From Exophiala sp. HKRS030 (lineage: Eukaryota > Ascomycota > Eurotiomycetes > Chaetothyriales > Herpotrichiellaceae): DNA of 64,000 nucleotides. Below the pieces are notes generated by a model that worked only from the letters and a program-made list of their open reading frames with translations, was not told where the DNA came from and ran no database searches. Below, piece by piece: positions 1 to 10,873 of this stretch (its first letter is position 1; the number at the start of each line of letters is the position of its first letter). The stretch lies in contig JAHWDD010000004.1 in NCBI GenBank assembly GCA_023897205.1, positions 3,596,001-3,660,000 of the forward strand, in the 5' to 3' direction. The position numbers and the translations under genes are program-made.

Positions 1-2
1 TA

Positions 3-917
3 TCGGGCATTGCCACCCCGCAATCAGCCGTACCGTCATCTATACAGCGCACAAGACATCGTGGAACAGGGCCAGGAAGAAACTCTCCAGTGCAACCATT
101 ACAGAAACATCGCCCTCGTCAACATTCACGCAAAGTGTCGTCTGCGACCATGATCTTTAAACCGATGAACGATACCAGCACTGAACAGTCATCATCAGCA
201 GGGCACACAATTGCTGTACGCAATCAACCTGATGGACCCCAGCCAGCTTCCGGAGCTCGTACACCAACATCAAAAACCGTATCAAGCGGCACAGGCCAAC
301 GATCCCCAAAGCGACCCACGGTAGGGCCTCACCGCATGCGACCTACTCTCCCTACCAAGGATGATCCAGCATTCCGCTCAGCACCAAATCTGTCCCTCTT
401 ATTGGAAAGCAAGGCAAGAGCTAATGCCGTACGACGCAGACCGTCGCTAGAGATGGACCTGGTCTCGGACATTGGTGACAATCGGGCCATTGGAGGTGGA
501 TACGTCGGTGCTCTTCCGGCGTCATTTGCTGCTCAGATGGAGAAAGGAGCGGCAGAATCTCGCCATCTCCGAGCTCAAAAGCAGGAGCAAGAGAGGTTCA
601 CTAAGATCATGATGGCTCGGATGAATAGCCTCGAGGAAGGCTTTAGGGAAGTCATTCACGAAATGCGCGACCACATGAAAAAGGAGGAGAGGAGTAGAAG
701 CCGAGAAAGAGACCCTAGACCAAATACCAGGCAGAAGAGAGTCAAGGGGAAGGAAGCATATCGACCAGCAACAGCGGGAGGGGACAAGGAGAATGTCAGT
801 CCCGACACGGAGCAGATGCAGGAAGAGGTGGACATGAATCACGCCAAGACGAAAGATGAAATCTCAAGAGCCATTGACGTGGGAGGCACGGCGGTCGAGA
901 GGCCAGTGTCTCGCTGA
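3..917 (+). CDS. 3' end of an unrecognised low-complexity protein (left-edge partial)
   Basis: The frame is open from base 3 to a TGA at 915-917. No stop lies upstream, so the gene begins outside the window; the GTG at 90 is not a credible eukaryotic start. The visible 304 residues are rich in Ser, Pro, Arg and Gln and look disordered. A charged, probably helical stretch around SRHLRAQKQEQERFTKIMM is followed by an Arg/Glu segment (EERSRSRERD) and an acidic tail. I recognise no domain. Coding status rests on the long frame with fungal-like codon use and on the non-coding character of the DNA after the stop. It could be the last exon of a larger protein. Function unknown. Confidence 0.6.
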   Translation, partial: SGIATPQSAVPSSIQRTRHRGTGPGRNSPVQPLQKHRPRQHSRKVSSATMIFKPMNDTSTEQSSSAGHTIAVRNQPDGPQPASGARTPTSKTVSSGTGQRSPKRPTVGPHRMRPTLPTKDDPAFRSAPNLSLLLESKARANAVRRRPSLEMDLVSDIGDNRAIGGGYVGALPASFAAQMEKGAAESRHLRAQKQEQERFTKIMMARMNSLEEGFREVIHEMRDHMKKEERSRSRERDPRPNTRQKRVKGKEAYRPATAGGDKENVSPDTEQMQEEVDMNHAKTKDEISRAIDVGGTAVERPVSR

Positions 918-1205
918 CGGCATTTTTAGCATGAATGGATCTTTGTGACTAAGTTAGGGTATGATGTCGGGTGTTTGTACAGTATTTCAAGCGCAGGAGT
1001 TGTTTTGTGCATAGCATTTAATATGGCGAAACCTCTGGTCGGCTCGAGCAATATAGAGCCTTTATGTATAGGGTGATGGTTAATGGATAATTGCTAATTG
1101 ATAATCGATGATCGATGATCGAGGACCGTTTCTTCTTTCATTGACTTGGAGTCGCTCCTCGCAATGGCTATTCTACTCCCACAACCATAGCACGCCAACC
1201 GTTCG

Positions 1206-1215
1206 ATCACGTGAT
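1206..1215. promoter_or_regulatory. CACGTG E-box palindrome upstream of the SNARE gene
   Basis: ATCACGTGAT is a perfect 10-bp palindrome about 235 bp upstream of the R-SNARE start codon. It matches the core bound by bHLH factors (Cbf1/Pho4/SREBP-like). The rest of 918-1448 holds only the 3' flank of the previous gene and this promoter; I see no other gene. Confidence 0.45.
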
Positions 1216-1448
1216 TCGACCGAAACGAGGAAGGTGTGACGCAACTCGAAACACTGTGATGCCTTCGAGATGGGACAACGAGACAACTCAACACATCCGA
1301 TTGAACAGGCAGATTATTGCGACATTCTCACTTGACTCGAAAGGCCTGTGTGCAAGGCTCCATTACACTTCATCACTTTGCGACCAGATTCGGTCTACGC
1401 TCAGCATCTACATAGTCTCAGACAACTGCGCCAATTGCCACCAGGACA

Positions 1449-2249
1449 ATGGCATCAGGTTCGGGGCAGTCCAACCAATTGCTATAGTAAGTATCAGATT
1501 GATCCGAGGATCGTGGAGAATACTAATCAGTCTTTAGCGCATGTATTGCTCATGGAACAACCATCTTGACTGAACATACATCACCGGGAACCTCATCGTC
1601 ATCGGCTTCCTCACTTGCTTCAGTCATCCTTCCAAAGATTTCCCACTCCACGCCCGCCAAACTTACCTATACACATGATCGACTCTTCGTACACTACATT
1701 GCCGACTCTCCCTCCTCAACTTCCAATGGTTCCGATGAGCAGTTGTCTAGCCATGCAGCGCTCACATATTTGGTGGTTGCGCAGACGGAAATGGGTAGAC
1801 GAGTTCCATTTGCTTTCCTCCTCGAGTTGAAGAAAAAGTTCCTTTCCCAGTTCAAGCCAGAGTCTACAGACTTCCAATCATTACCTGCATATGGCACAGC
1901 AGCATTCAACGGCACACTAAAGGCGATGCTTCAACAGTATAACACTGCTCCTCCGAGTGACGCACTCACGAACGCACGAAAGGAAATCGACAACGTCAAG
2001 GATATCATGACAGAAAACATTGAGCGTGTGCTAGAAAGAGGAGAGAGGATAGATTTACTGGTAGACAAGACCGACCGCTTGGGTGGCAGCGCCCGCGATT
2101 TCAGGGTGCGAAGCAGGGGCTTGAGACGGCAGATGTGGTGGAAGAATGTGAGGGTGATGGTGCTACTGGTCGTGGTGGTAATTTTCTTGATATACCTCTT
2201 TGTTGGCTTTGGATGTGGCTTGCCAGCATGGAGCAAGTGCGTTGGATGA
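1449..2249 (+). CDS. nyv1: VAMP7/Nyv1-type longin R-SNARE
   Basis: Two exons, 1449-1486 and 1538-2249, give 249 aa. The 51-nt intron has donor GTAAGT, a TACTAAT branch site and acceptor TTTAG. Joining restores the typical longin start MASGSGQSNQLLYACIAHGT; without splicing the frame stops after 12 codons. Residues 1 to about 140 form the longin domain, about 157-217 the synaptobrevin SNARE helix with the zero-layer Arg near residue 180 (VLERGE), and about 218-235 a hydrophobic C-terminal anchor. Proteins of this type are v-SNAREs for late endosome/vacuole fusion. Lack of a C-terminal prenylation motif and presence of a membrane anchor exclude Ykt6; the longin domain excludes Snc. Assignment to the Nyv1 branch is inferred. 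Confidence 0.88.
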
Positions 2250-3299
2250 TGAGAGGACCAAGGTATTTTGAGCGAGCGAGATATTCTTTTGGGAGACACT
2301 GTATAGTATCACTGCGAGTTTAGTAGTTGAGCGAGGCTGCTGCCCTATTGTTCTCGAAACCAGTGTAATTGGCAATCACCTGGGACACGTTATTTACCTC
2401 CCTCCCGTAGTACATGATCTATTCTGTAGGCTGTATGTTGTAGAAGACATCGTACTCGTACTCGTATTGAAATTGCCAGCGGTGATACTAGTCCTTCTCG
2501 GCACACCTTCCTCTGGGAAATTGAATCTGGTGCCTCGGACTCTGCAACGAATTGACAGCAAGAAAAGACGCACACGTCAATGTCCCCCAGACCTCCTTTT
2601 TGTCTGAACTGACGTGCATCAAATGCCACGCAGTACTCGTACTATCAGCCGAGAGAAGGAGGACTCACAGCCCGCAACCAGTTCGGCATATCTGTGCCGA
2701 AAACAGTCATCGCTCCACGCCGATGAGGCACTCGACAGTCCCTCAACAAGCAGGTTGAAATGAATCATATAACTGGCCCGGCTCTGATGCACGAGCAACG
2801 GCTGGAAACAGGGGTCATGCTCTTCGACCACGAATCAGCTGCACTATACTCTACCCTCCCTTCCCCTCCTCGTCTTATGCCCAATCGCTTTGGAAGAGTC
2901 AGATGGGGTAGATGATGGCCCTACAATCAGGCAGACGCACACCTAGACCACCAGAAAGACACTTTGCTTTTGCAAGTATTCTACAGCATCAATTCATGTT
3001 ACCACTGTGATATTCTCTCTTGATTTCCTTCATTTCGCTGTCCTTTATCTTCAAGGTTCTGTTCATCTCTTCCATCCGATCTCTTTGGTCTTGTCGCTTC
3101 CACCGCAATACCAATTGACCAACTCGAGCATTCCAGCCTTCCTGGTCGACAAGGCTTCTCCTCGAGTGATACTCATAATCAATCAGAGTGACAGAATCCC
3201 CCAAAATCTTCAGACATACATTTTATCATAGAATTTACAAGTCGTACAGGCGCCTTGAGCGCCTTTGCTCCCCAAGAGAACACCTCATAGTCCAGCAGC
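2250..3299. other. Intergenic, no gene seen
   Basis: 1.05 kb between two genes on the same strand. Short frames here have no family resemblance and no splice logic. The last 100 bases before 3300 are the likely 5' leader of the UIM gene. Confidence 0.6.
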
Positions 3300-6200
3300 A
3301 TGGCCCACCAAAACGAGGTGTCTACAGGGGTATCTTCCGACCCAGAGCTAGAGAGGGCTATCAATCTATCTCTGCTTGATCAACCCAGAACAAGACCACA
3401 AGCCGATGGCATCTTCGACAAATTCTCAAACCCTTCGCCAAGTCTTCTCATGAGCCTCAATAATGAATTTTCCCCCATCGTCGATCCTCTCGGGGATACA
3501 GCCATATACATTGGTGTACCCGAACAAGAGCCTGGTCAGAGCGAATCGCAATACCAACGGATCATTAAGCACTTCGATGTTGTACATGTCGTCCACTCCA
3601 GCCTCTTATTAGCCATGCCGGAGACCTCGAGGTTTACCCACAACGATCTCCTCGGCCCATCCTCAATACGTTCAGAAAGACGCCTGAGGAAGCTCGGTGT
3701 TCTTGACCGTCTAGAGGCGGAGCGTGGTGGACGAAAGTTTAAGTACTACATTGATTTGCGCCCGCCTACAGAGGATGACGCAGCTGTAGAGGCGATCACG
3801 AAATTGAATTGTACACGTGGCATTTTGACCTGGCATTTATTGCAGAAGAAGTATGACCTGTCTGAATTACAGGTCTGTGGTCATGATAGTATCCAAGAGG
3901 CCGCCTTTTCAGGGGCGACTGCGGAGGCAGCGACAGAACCAGAAACAGAGGCGAACGATACCTCTGCGAATCAAGATCATGAGGGAAATGATATCACGCA
4001 GACTGACGAGCCTGGTCCAAAGATTGGTGAAAGCTACACTCGCCTACGGCATTACGCCGCCCTTGAACGTCTGCTTCACGCCATCTGCGATAATGACCCC
4101 AAACTCGATTCTGCTCCGAAAGTATGGACTTTCTTCGCTGCGGCACAATGTTTTGGCTGTGCCGAGCACCACCGTATCGCAGGCTGGATTACCACTTGGA
4201 TCTTCAATTATAACAATGCCAATTTCATACAGAACAATCCTGAGGTGGCTTATCGAATAGGCATGGGCATCAAATCTCCCGATCTTGTCCGAGATTCTTT
4301 CTCAATCTTGGTTGGGGAACGGGCTTTGCTCTATGCTGCCGATAAGCTGAAGCAAAACCCAACACCACGGAACTTCGTACGAAGCGTTCATGGGCGAGAA
4401 TTTGAGGAACTTGACGACGATGAGTCGAGTCGTATCAGTGCCGCAGCATTGGCGCTGATCGAACGAGTCACCAATGATCTTGGCTCGCTATGTCGAGACT
4501 TCTCCTGGCTTGAAGGCAGTAGAGAATATGCGAAATTGAACGCAATTGTCGCAGAGACCGTCGAAGAAGAAAATGCTTTGCTAGAAGCCAAATCCTTCCT
4601 TGAGGATTATGTCAGAACCGTCTTCATCTGTTGCCTCTGTCTGGAGTACCGCAAGTCTCCAGGGCTGGAGAAGTCAATGACACAAAAGGCTGTGTACAAC
4701 TCCTGTTCGCCATCTGAACGGATGCTCACCAAGACTTTTTGGGTATTATTGTCGGAAAGTGATCATTTCTGCCACATAGTCATGGGTCCTGAAATGCTTG
4801 TTTCCGAGAAGCCTGAAGCCACCCGCTTCAAGAAAGCGTTCGATGCTCTTGGGCTGGACCGACCAATATGCCCTACAGCCAACTTGACTGGTTCTACTCT
4901 CCTCGACATGATCGACGCGGTGAACCGATTTTGGCTTCAACGCTCCGACATCACTACCCACAAAGGGAAAGAGGTGGCTCACGGTTCATTTGAGCATGGA
5001 TTCGGCAAAGGTTTTCCAACCGCTGAAAACTCGTCTTTACAGAATTTTACCTTTGAAAGTCCGAAGTCCGAATCCAGCAACTACGCACATCCAGCTGATC
5101 ACAATGGGTCACCATCGAAGCGCCGTAAGACCTCAAACTTCTACGAATCCATCGTACCGCCATCCTCCCCCGTCGATGGCGATACTTTTGGCGATTACGC
5201 AAGCGGAACTCGGACAGACTGGGTACAGGACAAGGGGCGTGGTCAAACCGGAAGTAGTGGTGGCATACTTCGTGGCATACTGCACGGCATCCCCGATATT
5301 GTCTTCAGACCAAAACGAGTCTCCCAGGACGAAGTTACGTCTGATGCCAATCCACTCCGCCAGACTCAATTTACGGGAACAGAATGCGAACCGCCACAGA
5401 ATTCCGGTCAACCCACACCAGCAACCGCCTTGCGCGTGGTCAATCCCGACCAACCGGACATCTTCCAGTTCGATCTTCAGGATGAACCCACGGGCAGCCG
5501 AGCCGCAGGGGGCCGACCGTCGTCCACCACGGCCGTGGCGAGCGTATCGAGGGGTTGGCAACATCATTGGTCCACCGCTGCCCGCCCAGGACGCCTGTTT
5601 CCATCCCGCCTGAGCCCCGGCGTCTGCATCGACCGTGGCGACTTGACTCCTTGCGCCGTGGCGTTGTTTGACGAGGTGACCATGAGCCTCGACGGTAGCG
5701 AGGTCCAAAATGCCCTGCGCGACAGAGCCCACATGTCCGTCAAACCCAGAGTGATGTTGACCGAGATCCACGAGCAAATCAACAAACTCTCCCATGACAG
5801 AATCAGGCCGGCCCACCTGCTGCACCATGGCATCGAGCTCAGCACGAATCTCTTCGACACCCTCGCGTGCCTGGGTCCGAACGAGTTTCGATTCCTCCCG
5901 ATCTGGTGCCCGGACGGCAACGACGACGGGACGGGAGGAGTCTTCGACGACCGTCCGCTGATGAATGCGGATCCGGCAGTGTCGTTCCCACCCGGTCAGA
6001 TTTCCAGACGAGGACACGTGGGGGCCGACGACGACTCCGAGGACGGCAGCAGAAGTTCCTTTGAAGACGTCGCGAGCGAGGCCATCAGCACGGTCGGCAA
6101 GGCCAGTAGGCACGCGACCGATGGTTCCTACACCGACACGGTCCAGAGTCTAGGTGACGATGTCAATGATGCCGGCGAGTCTGCTGATCCCAATCCAAAT

Positions 6201-6557
6201 TCACTTTCGGGTGTCGGTTTAACCACACGTGCACGAACCCGCGCCGCCTCCGCCGCCACCACCACCACCACTACCTTCACAGCGGTCGAAGGGTTGACAC
6301 GACAAGTCGCCGCCCTCCTCGATGACGATAATGATGAATACAACAACGATGGTAATATTTACGACATGAATGACGATGACGACGACGATGACGATGGTGT
6401 ACAACTTGGATCCGATTTCGACGACGACGACGACGACGATGCAGACACCGTCACTGGAGGTTCTGAAACCAATGATCATGACCATGAGCAAGAACAAGAG
6501 CAAGATCAAAACGAACGCTCTTTTGAAGAGGCAGGATCAGATTTTGAGATACTCTAG
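3300..6557 (+). CDS. Large UIM-containing protein with acidic tail
   Basis: One uninterrupted 1085-residue frame starting in good context (GCATGGCC). Near the N terminus, PELERAINLSLLDQ matches a ubiquitin-interacting motif (acidic patch, Ala, Ser spacing). Residues about 50-550 are mixed alpha/beta and look folded (for example FDVVHVVHSSLLLAMPE and FKYYIDLRPP), but I cannot name the fold. The middle is Ser/Pro/Gly-rich, with an apparent basic nuclear-localisation patch (SKRRKTS). The last 100 residues include runs of six to eight Asp encoded by GAC/GAT repeats, then Glu/Gln-rich sequence. A role in ubiquitin recognition, perhaps nuclear, is plausible from the UIM alone; no enzymatic motif was seen. 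Confidence 0.82.
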   Translation: MAHQNEVSTGVSSDPELERAINLSLLDQPRTRPQADGIFDKFSNPSPSLLMSLNNEFSPIVDPLGDTAIYIGVPEQEPGQSESQYQRIIKHFDVVHVVHSSLLLAMPETSRFTHNDLLGPSSIRSERRLRKLGVLDRLEAERGGRKFKYYIDLRPPTEDDAAVEAITKLNCTRGILTWHLLQKKYDLSELQVCGHDSIQEAAFSGATAEAATEPETEANDTSANQDHEGNDITQTDEPGPKIGESYTRLRHYAALERLLHAICDNDPKLDSAPKVWTFFAAAQCFGCAEHHRIAGWITTWIFNYNNANFIQNNPEVAYRIGMGIKSPDLVRDSFSILVGERALLYAADKLKQNPTPRNFVRSVHGREFEELDDDESSRISAAALALIERVTNDLGSLCRDFSWLEGSREYAKLNAIVAETVEEENALLEAKSFLEDYVRTVFICCLCLEYRKSPGLEKSMTQKAVYNSCSPSERMLTKTFWVLLSESDHFCHIVMGPEMLVSEKPEATRFKKAFDALGLDRPICPTANLTGSTLLDMIDAVNRFWLQRSDITTHKGKEVAHGSFEHGFGKGFPTAENSSLQNFTFESPKSESSNYAHPADHNGSPSKRRKTSNFYESIVPPSSPVDGDTFGDYASGTRTDWVQDKGRGQTGSSGGILRGILHGIPDIVFRPKRVSQDEVTSDANPLRQTQFTGTECEPPQNSGQPTPATALRVVNPDQPDIFQFDLQDEPTGSRAAGGRPSSTTAVASVSRGWQHHWSTAARPGRLFPSRLSPGVCIDRGDLTPCAVALFDEVTMSLDGSEVQNALRDRAHMSVKPRVMLTEIHEQINKLSHDRIRPAHLLHHGIELSTNLFDTLACLGPNEFRFLPIWCPDGNDDGTGGVFDDRPLMNADPAVSFPPGQISRRGHVGADDDSEDGSRSSFEDVASEAISTVGKASRHATDGSYTDTVQSLGDDVNDAGESADPNPNSLSGVGLTTRARTRAASAATTTTTTFTAVEGLTRQVAALLDDDNDEYNNDGNIYDMNDDDDDDDDGVQLGSDFDDDDDDDADTVTGGSETNDHDHEQEQEQDQNERSFEEAGSDFEIL

Positions 6558-7501
6558 CCACCGACTACAAAAACATACAGTACATTCCGTTTCGATAATC
6601 ACACCCTCACCAATTTTTTCTTTCTTTCTTTTCTTTGGCCTCGTTGAAGGGAAAAAAACCATCATTTAATGTATAACTTTTGAGCATCCTCCTCCGGGGG
6701 TTCTAGAATCAAAAGATTCGATCGTTTATCCAAAGCGATCAGCATCAAGCATCAATCGAGGGTGGCCGGCTTTTTGAAAACTTGCTATATTTATTTATTT
6801 TTGAAACTTGTGCTACGGAGTTCAGGCTGAATACTCCCGTATAACTCGGTTATACACGAATACTCGAGTAAACGACAAAGCGTCGTATGATTGTGTTTTT
6901 TTTCTCTCGAAAACCATATCCGTCCATACATGAATGACCAATAAAAAAAGACATCAAAATGCCAGCGAGAAGGAGCAAAATCATTTCTTCCCTTCAGCAA
7001 CAGTCTACAAGTACTGTCTACAAGTGTTCCAGGTAATCACACGAATAATGAAGAACAAAATAAACAAAACCAGTTAAAGCTGCAAGAGACAAATATCGAC
7101 ATGATGTCGTGGTGTCGCTGCAATCCCGTGATCGGAGCTACGAATAATGGTCGTCTATTTGCACAAAATAGTCATGCCTTGCCTTGAAAAGAAATATCAT
7201 TCAATAGCTAGTCACTATGAGAGTAAACCATGTCTGTCCCCAGTTCAATTTGGTATTTCATCCAGCCCATTTTCGCTCCGGCCCAAGACTAGCAACACAA
7301 TCTCTGTGATGTGAATCAAAGCCACGTCGGCTCTCCAGACGTCAATGCCATTCTAATCGGTGTGGTCGATAACAGTAAAGGAAAATGAGATCGAGTCGGT
7401 CGTGTCGACACCATGGGGTACGAAACGGTCTGGATATCGTTCACGGCTCGGCTATCGGGGTTATCAGGTGTTCACTGATACGGGTGTCAGTCCAAACACG
7501 A
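6558..7501. other. Convergent intergenic region
   Basis: 3' flanks of the UIM gene (+) and the yra1 gene (-). AT-richer than the genes, with several A/T runs suited to poly(A) formation. No gene seen. Confidence 0.55.
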
Positions 7502-9417
7502 TTAGCAGATGATTTCGATGTCGCTCACAGAAATCTCGTCCATGGCATCATCGGCATTGGCAGCTGCGGGAGCAGCGTTGCCATTGACACCAGCAGTTTC
7601 GGCCGGAGCACTGACTGCAGAAGGATTGTTGCCTCCCCAGTAGTCGGTCATTTCAGCGTCAAGTTCTTCGGCAGTCTTGGGCTTGGGTCGAGCACTGCGT
7701 GCAGCCCGCTTTCTGGCAGGCTTGCCCGCGCGTCCTTTCGCTCCGTCCTTGGAGTCCTTCTTGACGGCAGTGGCGGATTTGGGCTGTGCTTTTGGATTGG
7801 CGCTGGTCTTTGTCAGTGGATCTGACTTGCGCGAACTCTTTGGGTTTGCGTACGCAACACGATCCGCGAGAGACTTTGCTGGCGCAGGAGGAACACTGCT
7901 GGCATCCACCACCAATTCGATCTAGTCGAGGTCAGGCTAATCCATGGTAAGATAGTTGAGGTCGTGCTTGCCTTCATTGGTCGCTTGTCAACAAGCATTC
8001 CGTTGAGATCCTTGGCTGCCTTGGCTGCAGCATCAGAGGAAAGAAACTGAATGTCGGCTATTCCACGGCTTTGGCCATTTTGGTTGTATTGCAGAGAGAC
8101 CTTCTTGACTTTGCCAACAGATTTGCTGAAATATTCCTATTGGTCCCAGAGTGATCAGTAACATGTTGACAGAGAAATAGCAATAGCAGGTTCGCAGCCC
8201 TCGTCTCCGGTACAAGTAGGTAAAAGATGTGTCGCTAGCCACGTATTATCCCGATACAAATCCTCGTGAGGAGCATCGGCGAGTGCAACAGTATAGCAAA
8301 AAGCAGCAGGTCAGAGGTCATGCGAAGGGAAGGCGTCGGCGGTTCCAGTAAGTGGTGGAGAATGTAGTCGCCGTAGATTTGCACGTTGTGATGTCGTATT
8401 GAAGACTTGCGGTTTGATCCCACACCAGGGCATAGTTCGTGTAAAAAGCGTCGTGATACTGAACGCCTGCATATGCAGGACGTTTTTGGTATGTTGTGAT
8501 ATGTGGCCTTAGTGAGAGCTTCCAGGTCGGTATGAGAAGATCTAGGCTCCGTTGAATGCAAATGAGCGCTTTCAGAGTGGCGGCTGAGGCTCTGAGTAGT
8601 ATTCCTGTTGGTGACAGTGGTTGTGGTAAATGATGGAGTTGCAAACGGTTGACCAGATCTGACTGCTTCAAGCTGCGCTACTATAAGAATCGCAAAGGAT
8701 CATGCAAGCTCGCCGATGCTCCATACGCAAGGTAAACGAGGGAAATCAATAGCATTTCAGCATATCGAACATCCTCAAGGCAGATCTGTAGTCACTGACA
8801 GCGCGGTGGCTAGCCGGCTGGGCGATACCGTAAGATCATGGGTACAGAAGAGACAACAATCGACGCGTTGCGAAGCTACTCTGCAAGCGCGAAGTTGAAT
8901 CATCCTGCCCTGCCTCAAATCATGCCAGCATTTTCAGCGTGGCATAGTGTATTTGGACACATCCTCTCCAACATCGACACCTTTACTTCGCCAGTCTTGT
9001 CTTCGAGCGCATATTTCTGTATCTTTCCCCAAAGTTCGCGAAAGAGCGCGGATAGAGCAGATGACGGCGGAGTGGCGAGGAAAAATCCAAAGGTCGAAAG
9101 CCTCTTTATCAACATACCTTGATCTGGGCTTCGTTGACGTCGAATGGCTAAAGGAGGTCAGCTTGAGCTTGATGATGACATGAATGACTGAGCGAACATA
9201 CCAATCCACTGACGACAATTTTGCTTGACTTGTTTTGAGTTGCACCACCTGCGACTGGCTTGATGGCAGTCTTGACTGGCTTCGTCGACTTCTTGACACC
9301 ACCGACAGGTGCAGTTGCACCGGAAGGCTTTCCGACCTTGCGACGACGAGCTTCACGCTTGGCCTTCTTCTGGCTTTCGATGATGGAATCGAGAGGTTGA
9401 TCTAGCCGGCCAGACAT
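7502..9417 (-). CDS. yra1: Yra1/ALY (REF) mRNA export adaptor with a long internal intron
   Basis: Four exons on the minus strand: 9417-9202, 9147-9118, 8136-7972 and 7921-7502, giving 276 aa. Introns are 54, 981 and 50 nt. The N terminus carries the UAP56/Sub2-binding type helix (RLDQPLDSIIESQKKAKRE). The RRM runs from KIVVSGL through PFDVNEAQIK and EYFSKSVG to RPMK/IELVVDAS, and aligns continuously with ALY across all three junctions, which fixes the splice sites. The tail is basic, then ends acidic (EISVSDIEIIC). The family couples transcription to TREX-dependent mRNA export in the nucleus. The 981-nt intron interrupts the RRM. The third intron has a GC donor (AAG|GCAAGC) and an AG acceptor, with no alternative GT nearby. 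The second exon is only 30 nt. Confidence 0.92.
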
Positions 9418-9509
9418 CTTGAACGTGTAGATGAAGTCTTGAAGGATGTATCGCGTAAAGGAGGATGCGAAAGAAGTAGAATGTTGCGGGTGTCAGAAGC
9501 GAGTTCGGT

Positions 9510-9550
9510 AAGTCAAGGAGAGGGAAGTCAAGGAGAGGGAAGTCAAGAAG
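9510..9550. repeat. 15-bp tandem repeat upstream of yra1
   Basis: Unit AAGTCAAGGAGAGGG, about 2.7 copies, 95-135 bp upstream of the yra1 start codon. On the mRNA strand it is a pyrimidine-rich tract (CTCTCC...), typical of fungal core promoters and 5' leaders. Confidence 0.7.
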
Positions 9551-9868
9551 AGCTGTGGTTTGCCGAAAGATGGAGGGCCGAATATGGAAGAATTTGCGAA
9601 AAAGTAGCTGGATGGTGATGAATAGAGGCGCAGAAGGTGATTGATTGATTGAGTGATTGAAATGAAGACAATAGAATACAGAATGAATAAGTGAAGTTGA
9701 GACAGTGATGCAGAATGCAGGCGCGAAAGGACGAAGTGAAGACGGTTTATTTCGGGCGGCAAGAGCAGGTTGAGCAGCGCAAGGGGGGAAAGAGCCACCA
9801 GAAGGCTCCAGCCTCTCACCTGTCACGCCATTCCGCTTTCGGATCCCATCAAAATGGCAATACGACAA

Positions 9869-9876
9869 TCACGTGA
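9869..9876. promoter_or_regulatory. TCACGTGA E-box
   Basis: An 8-bp palindrome about 450 bp upstream of yra1 and 270 bp past the vps24 stop. Possible bHLH factor site; function inferred from the motif only. Confidence 0.35.
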
Positions 9877-10143
9877 CCATAGAGAATGGCCTCGTTTTCG
9901 TATTCCTTGATTGCTAGATCCATGCAACAAACGCGAGATGGAGGCCAGTCTCAGCGTGATCCAAGCGATCCAGAAGAGCTAGCTAGGCGGGTCAATCATC
10001 AAAACGTCTTCTCGTTCACGTATACAGAATATGTGTCTCTCATATCATCAAGTCCTTCCCAACGCCTGATCAAAGAGACAACCTGCCACACACATCACAG
10101 GCACACGAGTATGATTTCAATACATTCCACTCCGTACGCTGTT

Positions 10144-10873
10144 TCAACTCTTCAGAGCCTCTAATCGGCCTCGCATTTGTTCTAACTCGGCCTCGCGGTC
10201 TTCTTCCTCTTCGGCCGCTGTGTCCACGGAAACTTGAGGAACTTGCTGTTCTGGAGCTCCCAGTTTTCCCTTCAATACCTCGCCGAGGACCTTGTCGACT
10301 TCTGTCTCTGCTTCCTCGTCTTCTCCTTCCAGTAGTTCATCGTTCGGTAGTGTATCCCCGACCATCTCCTCAATTATGCCAGCCTTCATAAGTTCCTGAC
10401 TCAGCTCTTGCATCGTTCCAGTCAACTCAGGTAGCCGGACCAGCGTATTGACGTCCTTCATGATACCGGTACTGGCTTTCAAGCTGCCCTCGATCTTCCG
10501 TACCGAGAAGGCTTCATTGACTTGCATCTCCACACTCTGTAATTGTGCTTTACTTGTGTGTAATCTTGCCGCCTGTTTCCGCACCCGGATCAGCTCTCGG
10601 GCGAAGATGCGTGCTTCTGCTGCGCCCTGTGTCGCCTGCGAGGGATTCTTCTGCGCCCTTCGGGATGACTGCAATATCAAACTTCTCGTCTTTTGTTCGG
10701 TAACTTTGAGATTCGTGATGTCTCGATCTAGGGTTCGAACATTCTTGCGAATGATCTGACTGCATTTTCGTTTCTACATGACCATCAGTATCAGCATGCA
10801 AGTGGTTCGAGTGGGACAAAGGTACCTGTTCTTGCGGATCCGGCTTGAAGAAGACAGCCTTGAAGGACTGCAT
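10144..10873 (-). CDS. vps24: ESCRT-III subunit Vps24 (CHMP3)
   Basis: Two exons, 10873-10826 and 10773-10144, give 225 aa, the usual size for the family. The 52-nt intron (GTACCT...TGTAG) lies after MQSFKAVFFKPDPQEQ, the conserved Vps24 start. The core has the basic helical hairpin (CSQIIRKNVRTLDRDI, then EARIFARELIRVRKQ), followed by the acidic regulatory region. The C terminus ELEQMRGRLEALKS matches a MIM1 motif that recruits the AAA ATPase Vps4. Vps24 co-polymerises with Vps2 on endosomes to drive multivesicular-body budding. The gene shares a 714-bp divergent promoter region with p23/sba1. Confidence 0.93.

Larger units (their letters stand above)
9418..10143. other. yra1 promoter / vps24 3' flank
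   Basis: Contains the yra1 upstream region, a 15-bp tandem repeat (9510-9550) and a TCACGTGA box (9869-9876). The frames here are shadows of repeats; no gene seen. Confidence 0.55.

Noticed and set aside
5133..6113. 326-codon minus-strand open frame
   Set aside because: Antisense to the UIM gene; composition follows from that gene's codons.
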